The translations under genes were made by a program, and so were the position numbers. Under the pieces are notes generated by a model, which saw nothing but the letters and a program-made list of their open reading frames with translations, searched no databases and was not told the DNA's origin. 64,000 nucleotides of DNA from Marinomonas maritima (lineage in GTDB: Bacteria > Pseudomonadota > Gammaproteobacteria > Pseudomonadales > Marinomonadaceae). The stretch covers positions 1,131,501 to 1,195,500 of the forward strand of contig NZ_JAMZEG020000002.1 in the NCBI RefSeq assembly GCF_024435075.2, read 5' to 3'. Shown piece after piece: positions 16,111 through 23,359 of this stretch. The first letter of the stretch is position 1. Every line of letters starts with the position of its first letter.

Positions 16111-17304
16111 TTAAACATACTTCCCAGCACAAAACCCACTCGCCCAGGCCCACTGGAAGTTGTAGCCACCTAACCAGCCAGTCACATCCAACGCCTCGCC
16201 AATAATGTAGAGACCCTTTTGTTTTTGTGATTCGAAGGTTTTAGAGGACACTTCATTCGTATTTACCCCACCTAGCGTCACTTCTGCGGTTCGGTAGCCT
16301 TCAGTTCCATTAGGTGCAATATCAAAGTGAGTAAGGTAATGAAACAGATTGTCTATCTGTTCGTTTGAGGTTTGCGCACTACGCTCTGTTAACCAAGGAA
16401 ATTCTGTTTTGATGGTGTCTACTAGGCGCTTTGGAAGCAAGCTTGATAAGAAACCTTCGAAGCTTTTCTTCGGGGTACTCTGTCGCACATCTATTAGCTC
16501 CTCCAATGATAAGGTCGGAGCAATATTAATACTAAGCGCCTCGCCAGGCTGCCAAAAATTAGTAATCTGAAGAATAGAGGGACCACTGACACCGCGATGG
16601 GTGAACAACATAGGCTCTTGAAATGTAACGCCATTGGCAGTCGCGGCAATATCACAGGCGATTCCAGAGAGCTCAGCAAGTTGGGCTTTACGATCTGGCT
16701 GCACTGTAATCGGTACTAAACTAGCACGCGTTGTTAAAATATCATGACCTACTTGTTTAGCAATATCATAGCCAAAGCCTGTTGCGCCCATGCTTGGTAT
16801 CGATAAGCCACCTGTCGCGACAACAAGCGACTCACAAATAAAATCACCTTGGTTTGTTTTTACCACTGTGTGGCCATCTTGAAAGTCGATATTATGGATT
16901 TTAGTGTTCAACTTAAGCTGTGCACCAGACCATTCTAATTCTGTTAGTAAGATATCAAGTAAGTCTTTGGCCGAGTGCTGACAGAACAATTGCCCTGGTG
17001 CCTTTTCAACATAGTCCAATCCATGACGATCTACTAGATCAACAAAATCTTGAGACGAAAATCGACGTAGCGCCGAGATACAAAAATGCGGGTTGTCGGA
17101 TAAAAAATGCTTGGGAGCCGCATCCATGTTGGTGAAGTTACAGCGACCTCCTCCAGACATAAGAATTTTTTTACCTGCTTTATTTGCATGATCCAACACC
17201 ACCACGCTTTTACCTCTATAACCCGCTGTTGAAGCACACATTAAACCAGAAGCACCAGCACCTATTACGACCACGTCAACTTTATCCACAACCAACCTCA
17301 TCAC
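16111..17304 (-). CDS. HI0933/YhiN-type flavoprotein (NAD(P)/FAD-dependent oxidoreductase)
   Basis: FAD-binding protein of the HI0933 family (also called BaiN-like); a redox role is likely but the substrate is unknown. The 397 residues have the dinucleotide motif GAGASG at 15-20, the family tag KILMSGGGRCNFTN near 46-59, VATGGLSIPSMGATGFGYD, MLFTHRGVSGPSILQ and the C-terminal EVTLGGVNTNEVSSKT ... GLYIIGEALDVTGWLGGYN, all diagnostic. The start may be Met1 or Met2. A strong hairpin lies in the short gap to the dehydrogenase relic, but has no T-run. Upstream is a 328-bp AT-rich region that also contains the LexA-like boxes of the divergent gene. Confidence 0.9.
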   Translation of the reverse strand: MMRLVVDKVDVVVIGAGASGLMCASTAGYRGKSVVVLDHANKAGKKILMSGGGRCNFTNMDAAPKHFLSDNPHFCISALRRFSSQDFVDLVDRHGLDYVEKAPGQLFCQHSAKDLLDILLTELEWSGAQLKLNTKIHNIDFQDGHTVVKTNQGDFICESLVVATGGLSIPSMGATGFGYDIAKQVGHDILTTRASLVPITVQPDRKAQLAELSGIACDIAATANGVTFQEPMLFTHRGVSGPSILQITNFWQPGEALSINIAPTLSLEELIDVRQSTPKKSFEGFLSSLLPKRLVDTIKTEFPWLTERSAQTSNEQIDNLFHYLTHFDIAPNGTEGYRTAEVTLGGVNTNEVSSKTFESQKQKGLYIIGEALDVTGWLGGYNFQWAWASGFCAGKYV

Positions 17305-17575
17305 TTATTTATGGCTGCATTATAGTGTCTAGCCCTTTTATTGCCATCGAATCTAGTAAGTTTCACGTTTTAAAAAATAAAAAAAAGACATAAAAACTTG
17401 TCCACAGAAACCGTTAAGAAGGCTGTGGGAATCATAAAAAATCACTTATTTTTCAATCAGATGAATAAAATCAAACATTATTTAATAATTTTTAAAAAAC
17501 ACCCACACCCTGAAAATCATAAAATATTTTTTAGAAAAGCAAACTGTTTTTTATAAGTAGCGCTATACAAAACAA

Positions 17576-17591
17576 CTGTATTTATATACAG
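17576..17591 (+). promoter_or_regulatory. LexA (SOS) box-like operator
   Basis: CTGTATTTATATACAG matches the gammaproteobacterial LexA consensus CTGT-N8-ACAG exactly, with the usual AT-rich centre and flanking A/T. It ends 41 bp before the ATG at 17633, where an operator overlapping a promoter would be expected. The other 230 bp of the 17305-17632 gap are AT-rich with no gene I can support. Binding is inferred. Confidence 0.7.
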
Positions 17592-17593
17592 TA

Positions 17594-17609
17594 CTGTACA
17601 AACAACCAG
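17594..17609 (+). promoter_or_regulatory. Second, imperfect LexA box
   Basis: CTGTACAAACAACCAG is CTGT-N8-CCAG, one base off the conserved half-sites. Its start is 18 bp from the start of the perfect box, as in tandem LexA operators. Ends 23 bp before the ATG. Confidence 0.45.
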
Positions 17610-17632
17610 TTAAGTTATTCTAGGATGTGGAT

Positions 17633-18217
17633 ATGATTAAGCTAATGAGTCCTGTTCGTACTATTCAGAAAGTCGCACTTTTAGGTGTGATTGCTTTAGC
17701 CTTGTACGCCCCTGCAAAAGACCTAATTCAATACGTTGAAATGCAGTTCGCAAGAGAAAATATTCAAATAGTAGACGCTTCTTTTGGAACTAATATGCCA
17801 TGGCAAGAATCAAATTCGGCCTACCTCAAAGTAAGCCAGAATGCACAAGCAAGCTTATCCCGTTCTCAAATTATCTATACTAAATTACGCCTAACCAACC
17901 CAACTTCTAAGCCGCAGACATACCGTAAAATTTGGCTTAATTTTTCTCATGATAACGGCGATCAGGAATACACAACAGATTACACTTTATACAATACTGA
18001 AACACGTCAGCGTCTAATTGGACACTCCGTCCAATTAGGGCCAGACAGTACAATTGATGTTGTCGCGGCTTATCGATTCATACCAAGCTATAAAAATAAA
18101 TCGCCAATTAGCATGAGTGTCTCTTGGGAAGGTCAAAACTTATTGAGAGAAAATGCTTGCCAATATAATCTTAAAACTGCGGCGGGCAATACTTTCCAAT
18201 ATCAGTGCGGTGATTGA
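17633..18217 (+). CDS. Uncharacterised membrane-anchored protein, candidate SOS gene
   Basis: I do not recognise this 194-residue protein. One N-terminal hydrophobic segment (about 12-28, VALLGVIALALYAPA) could be a membrane anchor or an uncleaved signal. The rest is polar and beta-rich (KLRLTNPTSKPQTYRKIWL, TIDVVAAYRFIP), ending with two cysteines (ACQYN, YQCGD) that could form a disulfide if periplasmic. The start is set at ATG 17633, because AGGA lies at good distance; a GTG six bases upstream in the same frame is too near that site. Two LexA-box-like sites precede it, so DNA-damage induction is possible. It is separated by 102 bp from the Fur-box operon downstream and is probably transcribed alone. 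Confidence 0.8.
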   Translation: MIKLMSPVRTIQKVALLGVIALALYAPAKDLIQYVEMQFARENIQIVDASFGTNMPWQESNSAYLKVSQNAQASLSRSQIIYTKLRLTNPTSKPQTYRKIWLNFSHDNGDQEYTTDYTLYNTETRQRLIGHSVQLGPDSTIDVVAAYRFIPSYKNKSPISMSVSWEGQNLLRENACQYNLKTAAGNTFQYQCGD

Positions 18218-18255
18218 ACCCTCCACTCTAGATTTGTAAGGAAAGTGCAAAAACA

Positions 18256-18274
18256 CTCATTGATAATCGTTTTC
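18256..18274 (+). promoter_or_regulatory. Fur box-like operator
   Basis: The 19 bases here contain TGATAATC-GTTTTC and agree with the consensus GATAATGATAATCATTATC at 13 of 19 positions by hand count, including all of TGATAATC. It lies 45 bp before the first gene of the imelysin operon. Iron-dependent repression is inferred. Confidence 0.6.
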
Positions 18275-18319
18275 ATTTCTAATACCATGTGAATACAACA
18301 TACTATTGGAGCTTCAAAC

Positions 18320-19615
18320 ATGAAACGGTTACTTACCCCTATCGCAGTCTGCATTACAGGTGCGATGCTTACAGCTTGCGGTCCAGCTGCTGTAAAAAAT
18401 GAATCCTCTACTGCTACAGCGGATTCTGTTGTCGTTCATTATGCCAATATTGCTGAGGCTATCTATAGTGATTCTTTAACGACAGCAAAAGCATTACGCT
18501 CTTCTATTAATGCTCTTCTAGCCGAACCAACTGAAGCCAATTTAAAAGCGGCTCGTACTGCATGGATTGCCGCTCGCGTTCCATATCAACAAAGTGAAGT
18601 TTATCGCTTCGGTAATGCTATTGTTGACGATTGGGAAGGCAAAGTTAATGCTTGGCCATTAGATGAAGGTTTAATAGACTATGTTGCTAAAGACAGCTAT
18701 GGCTCAAAATCAGATTTAAACGCTCTTTACTCTGCTAATGTTATTGCATCAAAAAGCCTAATGATTGGCGGCGTGAAAGTAGACACCTCTAATATCACCC
18801 CTGAGCTTATCTCCAATACACTTCAAGAAGCCGATGGCGTTGAAGCCAATGTAGCAAGCGGCTACCATGCCATTGAGTTTTTACTTTGGGGCCAAGATTT
18901 ATATGGCACAAACCCAGGCGCAGGTGAACGACCAGCAACAGATTTCGACCTAGAAAATTGCACAAATGGCAATTGTGATCGTCGTCGTGACTACTTAGTT
19001 GCAGTAACAGACTTACTCATTTCTGACTTAGAAGAAATGGCAAATAACTGGAAAAATAACGGCGACGCTCGCGTTGCGCTACTGGAAAAAACACCAGAAG
19101 AAGGTCTTTCTACTATTCTTACCGGAATGGGAAGCCTTGCATACGGTGAATTAGGCGGAGAACGTACAAAACTTGGCCTAATGTTACACGACCCAGAAGA
19201 AGAGCATGATTGCTTCTCTGATAACACTCATTGGTCACACTACTATGACGCGAAAGGCATTAAAAACGTCTATTTAGGCGAATACAAACGTGTTGACGGT
19301 AGCTGGTTAAAGGGCGCTTCTTTATCCAACCTTGTGGCCCAGAAAAATACACAGCTAGACGCCGAGATGAAACAAAAGTTAAATGAAACAGAAAGCGCAG
19401 CACAAGCCATGGTAGATGCGGCAAAAAAAGGACAAACCTTTGACGTTCTCATTGCAATGAATAACACTAAAGGCAATCAGCTAGTACAAACGTTTGTCGA
19501 TTCATTAGTGAATGAAACACGCACTACAGAAGAAATCATCCATCAGTTAGACCTTCAGGGTATCGCGCTAGAAGGGTCTGATAGTTTAGATAACCCAAGC
19601 TCGGTATTTGAATAA
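18320..19615 (+). CDS. Imelysin-family lipoprotein (iron-regulated, IrpA-like)
   Basis: Probable iron-binding or iron-uptake lipoprotein of the insulin-cleaving metalloproteinase (imelysin) family; the name is historical and peptidase activity is doubtful. A lipoprotein signal ends at LTAC (Cys20). The GxHxxE motif is GYHAIE at 181-186, followed by FLLWGQD, as in IrpA. The 431 residues form the expected all-helical duplicated fold, with an additional conserved tail (ERTKLGLMLHDPEEEHDCFSDNTHWSHYYDAKGI). The start ATG has GGAG eight bases before. It is the first gene after the Fur box; a di-haem gene, a second imelysin and DUF1513 follow, a combination found in many proteobacterial iron-uptake loci. 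Confidence 0.9.
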   Translation: MKRLLTPIAVCITGAMLTACGPAAVKNESSTATADSVVVHYANIAEAIYSDSLTTAKALRSSINALLAEPTEANLKAARTAWIAARVPYQQSEVYRFGNAIVDDWEGKVNAWPLDEGLIDYVAKDSYGSKSDLNALYSANVIASKSLMIGGVKVDTSNITPELISNTLQEADGVEANVASGYHAIEFLLWGQDLYGTNPGAGERPATDFDLENCTNGNCDRRRDYLVAVTDLLISDLEEMANNWKNNGDARVALLEKTPEEGLSTILTGMGSLAYGELGGERTKLGLMLHDPEEEHDCFSDNTHWSHYYDAKGIKNVYLGEYKRVDGSWLKGASLSNLVAQKNTQLDAEMKQKLNETESAAQAMVDAAKKGQTFDVLIAMNNTKGNQLVQTFVDSLVNETRTTEEIIHQLDLQGIALEGSDSLDNPSSVFE

Positions 19616-19661
19616 TACTGTTATCCCTATAAAAACATGTAAATGGGATACCAGGAAGGAT

Positions 19662-19700
19662 GTGTCATTTAGTCAGTTAATGGTATTTGTCTATTTATGA
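19662..19700 (+). CDS. Possible 12-residue leader peptide overlapping the di-haem gene start
   Basis: A GTG-initiated mini-frame reads through an internal ATG (19680) and stops at TGA 19698-19700, which overlaps the ATG of the next gene as ATGA. A ribosome-site-like AGGAAGG is at 19653-19659, close to the GTG. Another six-codon frame (ATG 19660, TAA 19678-19680) overlaps the internal ATG as TAATG. The following gene itself has no visible ribosome site, so translational coupling is plausible. It could also be chance. Confidence 0.3.
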   Translation: MSFSQLMVFVYL

Positions 19701-21082
19701 CAGAAAAATTGAAAAATAGTACTTTTTTGATAGCTGGCGTTTACGCCAGCTTTTTTTGTTTTCAGAACATAGCTATTGCTAGTGATTACTCATCTCCTCT
19801 TGCTGGAATTGCGCTTGAAGACAAACTCGACTTTTATATTGGTGAAGCAGTATTCCAAAAATTTTGGGTGCCTTCCCCTTCTTCAACCACAGCCAGCGAT
19901 GGTTTGGGACCGCTTTATAACACTCGATCCTGCAATAGCTGCCATGTAAATAATGGTAGAGGTCATGCTCCTAAAACGGGTGTAAGTGGCGCATCCGTTC
20001 CATCTTTTCTAATCCGTCTTGGCAAGTCTTATAAAAATACCTCCCCTATTGCTGATTTCATTTATCCTAATATTGGTGATAAACATTATGGCCACCAATT
20101 CCAAGGACAAAGCTCACCAGGCATTCTTCCTGAAGGGGATTACTATCTTACTTATAGTACACATATAGAGACACTAGCTGATGGAACCAAGGTCGAATTA
20201 AGAACACCAAATATCCATTGGACTAGCTTGAATTATGGAGATTTTGAGGATAGTACTGATGTTACTCTTCTTGTTTCTCCTGCATTAGTCGGAATGGGTT
20301 TATTAGATAATATTCCAAGTGATATGATTATTGCCAATGCAGATCCTAGCGACAAAGATAGTGATGGCATCAGCGGTCGAGTGAGCTGGATATTCAATAG
20401 AAACGGTAACGAAAACATCGTCGGTCGTTTTGGTTATAAAGCTGCCACTCCCAGTATAACCGCGCAAAATCAGCTGGCATTCAATACTGATTTAGGCTTA
20501 TCGACACCACTTAACCCTTCTGCATCGGGTGATTGCACAGAATACCAAAAAACATGCATAGACAGCCCAAATGGTAACAGTACACATTTAGACAACTTAG
20601 AAGTTGATCAACAGCAATCAAGATTAGTAGATCTTTTTGTTTCATTGTCTTCACCTCCTGCAATGCGCAATCTAAGTGATACGACCTTTCTTGAAGGGAA
20701 AAAAGTTTTTGAACAAAGCGCCTGTGCCAGCTGCCACATTCCAAAAATGAAAACAGGTGAAAGCTCAAGTTTTGCCATATTGAACAACCGCACTTTTTAT
20801 CCTTTTACGGACATGCTATTGCACGATATGGGACCAGAACTAGCCAGTGGGTTTCAAAGCTTTTCAGCCACCCCAAACGAATGGAGAACAACACCTTTGT
20901 GGGGAATTGGCTTATCTGAAAAAACGTCTGGTAGAGTAGGCTTTTTACATGATGGTCGAGCTCGGACCATTGAAGAGGCCATTCTATGGCATGGCGGCGA
21001 AGCCCAAAACAGCAAAGAATATTATAAACAGCTAAACAAAGAACATCGAAAAAAACTCATCTACTTTTTGGAGTCGCTTTAA
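19697..21082 (+). CDS. Di-haem cytochrome c peroxidase-like protein (DUF1111 thiol oxidoreductase)
   Basis: Periplasmic c-type cytochrome with two haem sites, probably an oxidoreductase helping iron uptake in the same pathway as the imelysins. A signal peptide ends about ASA-like NIAIA/SDYSS (residue 29). Haem motifs are CNSCH at 79-83 and CASCH at 343-347; WGIGLSEKTSGRVGFLHDGR near 400 is the DUF1111 C-terminal signature with its distal-side residues. Length 461. Its ATG overlaps the leader frame upstream (ATGA), and its stop overlaps the next ATG (TAATG). A strong terminator-like hairpin with a T-run lies inside the signal-peptide codons, 35 bases after the start, which is unusual and may limit expression of the downstream genes. 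Confidence 0.88.
   Translation: MTEKLKNSTFLIAGVYASFFCFQNIAIASDYSSPLAGIALEDKLDFYIGEAVFQKFWVPSPSSTTASDGLGPLYNTRSCNSCHVNNGRGHAPKTGVSGASVPSFLIRLGKSYKNTSPIADFIYPNIGDKHYGHQFQGQSSPGILPEGDYYLTYSTHIETLADGTKVELRTPNIHWTSLNYGDFEDSTDVTLLVSPALVGMGLLDNIPSDMIIANADPSDKDSDGISGRVSWIFNRNGNENIVGRFGYKAATPSITAQNQLAFNTDLGLSTPLNPSASGDCTEYQKTCIDSPNGNSTHLDNLEVDQQQSRLVDLFVSLSSPPAMRNLSDTTFLEGKKVFEQSACASCHIPKMKTGESSSFAILNNRTFYPFTDMLLHDMGPELASGFQSFSATPNEWRTTPLWGIGLSEKTSGRVGFLHDGRARTIEEAILWHGGEAQNSKEYYKQLNKEHRKKLIYFLESL
19732..19757 (+). terminator. Terminator-like hairpin inside the signal-peptide codons
   Basis: AGCTGGCG (19732-19739) pairs perfectly with CGCCAGCT (19744-19751) around a TTTA tetraloop, and seven T follow (19751-19757). 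This has all features of an intrinsic terminator but begins 35 bases into the coding sequence of the di-haem gene. It might attenuate the distal operon unless ribosomes cover it. Termination in vivo is inferred. Confidence 0.6.
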
Positions 21083-22140
21083 TGACATATTTCCCCAAAC
21101 TAGTGGCATTAGCCATTAGTATCACAACCCCTTTACTCGCATCGGCTGGCCAATGGGAAGGCCCCCTTAATGGCATTGTTTCTAGTGTTATTACTCAAGG
21201 GTACGATTCCTACACAGAATCCTCAAAAGTATTACAACAACGCAGTGAGGCTCTCTGCGCTGCACCTTCTGAACAAGCACTTCAAAACGCTCAAGAAGCA
21301 TTTCAAGTTAATGCACTAGACTGGCAGCAAGTACAATGGCTTAATTTTGGCCCTGTCACTTACTTTATGCGCTATTACGCTTTTGAATATTGGCCAGATA
21401 AAAAAGGGGTAACACAACGACAACTTAGAGCCCTGAGTCAAGGCGATCCATCCGTCATGGATGCCCCTAAGTTCTGGACATCAGCCAGCATTGCTGTGCG
21501 CGGCTTAACCGCTGTTGAAAGCCTACTTTACCATCCAGATTTTGAACCCATACAATCCAGTAATCATTGTCGCTTGCTTGAAAAAGTCACTGCACATCAT
21601 TTTGAGAGTGCTGATGCCGTGGCAAAACAGTGGCAAGAAGGGAAAGCTGAGGACTGGGTGTTTGATGAAGAAGGCACAGGCTTTGACCCTGAGAAAGTGG
21701 CTTTAGAGCAATTTCTGCAGCAATGGATAGAACACATGTCCGCTGTCAAAGACGCCAAAATTGAAACTCCGATTGGCTATAATGGACGAGAAAATCTAAA
21801 GCTTGCCGAGTTTTATCGAAGCGACTTGTCACTTAAATCCATACAAAAAAACTTACAATCTTATCGTGAAATCTATCACGCAGGATCCCCCTCTTTATAT
21901 ACAATTGCAAAGCAGACCAACTCCATACTCGCAACACAGTTGGATGAACAACTCATACAGAATGTGAAACTCGCGCTCCAGTTACCCAATAATTTTTTCC
22001 ATGCAGACCAACCCAATAGCGACCGTACCTCTATTGCAAGGCCTTTGGTGAAATCGATATCCAATAGTCAGTCCTATCTCGCCAGCCTTGTGACTCAGCT
22101 GGGGTTTCAAATTGGCTTTAATAGCAGAGATGGAGACTAG
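21082..22140 (+). CDS. Second imelysin-family protein
   Basis: Secreted imelysin-like protein, shorter paralogue of the first gene of the operon. A signal peptide ends near LLASAG (about residue 22). Instead of GxHxxE it has RGLTAVESLLYHPDF, the variant usual in this operon position, and LKLAEFYRSDLSLKSI in the C-terminal half. Length 352. The ATG overlaps the stop of the di-haem gene by one base (TAATG), implying translational coupling, and the next gene begins 2 bp after its stop. It probably cooperates with the di-haem protein and DUF1513 in iron acquisition; which metal form it binds is unknown. Confidence 0.87.
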   Translation: MTYFPKLVALAISITTPLLASAGQWEGPLNGIVSSVITQGYDSYTESSKVLQQRSEALCAAPSEQALQNAQEAFQVNALDWQQVQWLNFGPVTYFMRYYAFEYWPDKKGVTQRQLRALSQGDPSVMDAPKFWTSASIAVRGLTAVESLLYHPDFEPIQSSNHCRLLEKVTAHHFESADAVAKQWQEGKAEDWVFDEEGTGFDPEKVALEQFLQQWIEHMSAVKDAKIETPIGYNGRENLKLAEFYRSDLSLKSIQKNLQSYREIYHAGSPSLYTIAKQTNSILATQLDEQLIQNVKLALQLPNNFFHADQPNSDRTSIARPLVKSISNSQSYLASLVTQLGFQIGFNSRDGD

Positions 22141-22142
22141 TA

Positions 22143-23249
22143 GTGCTATCAAGGCGATCATTTCTGACGTTAAGCGGTGCGATGATGGCGACGCCTTCAT
22201 GGTCCGCTATCACTCAACAGCTTACTAATGAAAAATTATATGCCTCTGCCTATTCCATCAATAGAAAAGAGCACTATTTTGGGGTCTTTGATGGGGATGG
22301 AAAAATGGTCTGGAGCGCGTCACTCACAGATAGAGCGCACGCTCCGCTTATTCATCCTAATCAAAGCATTATTGGCATAGTAGCTCGAAGGCCTGGTTTT
22401 TTTATTGATTTCTTTAATGCATCAAACAACCAAAGAATAAAACGAATTGAGCCGAGCAAAGACCATCATTTTTATGGGCATGCTCTTTTTACTAATGACG
22501 GCTCACGCCTGATCACTCAGGAAAATCATTTCCCAACAGGCCAAGGCAAGATATTTGTACGTGAATGGCCAAGTGGAGAGATTATTCAGTCTTTTAGCAG
22601 TCATGGTATTGGCCCTCATGAATCAGTATTTTTAGATCAGCAAGTGTTAGTAATCGCCAATGGTGGACTTATGACCCATCCCGATAAAGATAGAGACATT
22701 CTAAACCTCGACACCATGAAACCTAATGTCACCTACCTTTCACTTAATGACGGCCATGTACTAAATCAGTCCGTTCATAGTAATGACTTACATCAACTGA
22801 GCATACGACACCTTGATGTAAACCAACAAGGTACCGTTGCGTTAGGATTTCAATATCAAGGCGATATATGGGATCAAGTACCATTAGTGGGTTTATCTCG
22901 CGTTAACCAAGCACACATAGAGTACCTCCCTATACCTGAAGACATTCGGGTACGCTTTAAACAATATTGCGGCAGTGTTTGCTTCGACAAATCAGGAGAA
23001 GTCCTTGCCGTGAGCACGCCAAGGGGCGGCCTTGTTGCCTATTGGCATATAAACTCTAAAACTTTTTTAGGAATAGAAAACTGTCGTGATGTTTGCGGAC
23101 TCATTGGAACGGGTAGTGCTCATGAATTTTTATTGACTAGCGGCATTGGCACACAACTAAAAAACAACCCAATACAGAACACCAGAAAAATGATTAAAAA
23201 ACATCCAGGTTTTCAGTGGGACAACCACCTTCGAGGCATTAATACATGA
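22143..23249 (+). CDS. DUF1513 beta-propeller-like periplasmic protein, Tat signal
   Basis: Last gene of the iron-associated operon. The start is GTG at 22143, giving MLSRRSFLTLSGAMMATPSW, a twin-arginine signal (SRRSFL), so the protein may be exported folded. The body has repeated beta-strand blocks typical of a propeller (HHFYGHALFTNDGSRLITQE, GIGPHESVFLDQQVLVIANGG, GRPMILSVSTPRGG-like VLAVSTPRGGLVAYW), which match DUF1513. Length 368. No catalytic residues are known for the family. It starts 2 bp after the second imelysin. About 110 bp without features separate it from the EAL gene; no clear terminator was seen. Confidence 0.86.
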   Translation: MLSRRSFLTLSGAMMATPSWSAITQQLTNEKLYASAYSINRKEHYFGVFDGDGKMVWSASLTDRAHAPLIHPNQSIIGIVARRPGFFIDFFNASNNQRIKRIEPSKDHHFYGHALFTNDGSRLITQENHFPTGQGKIFVREWPSGEIIQSFSSHGIGPHESVFLDQQVLVIANGGLMTHPDKDRDILNLDTMKPNVTYLSLNDGHVLNQSVHSNDLHQLSIRHLDVNQQGTVALGFQYQGDIWDQVPLVGLSRVNQAHIEYLPIPEDIRVRFKQYCGSVCFDKSGEVLAVSTPRGGLVAYWHINSKTFLGIENCRDVCGLIGTGSAHEFLLTSGIGTQLKNNPIQNTRKMIKKHPGFQWDNHLRGINT

Positions 23250-23359
23250 TTTTTACGTTAAATTTCAAACTAGCGTAGTCAAATTAAAGATTTTTAGGTA
23301 CTGTCTATTTAAAGTTGTAAATGATTGCGACTTATTCTTTCGCATTATGAAGTTGATAA

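Noticed and set aside
17399..17407. DnaA-box-like TTGTCCACA in the gap before the LexA-like boxes
   Set aside because: A single site with one mismatch to TTATCCACA; no cluster, no AT-rich unwinding repeats and no dnaA/dnaN or gidA context to suggest an origin.
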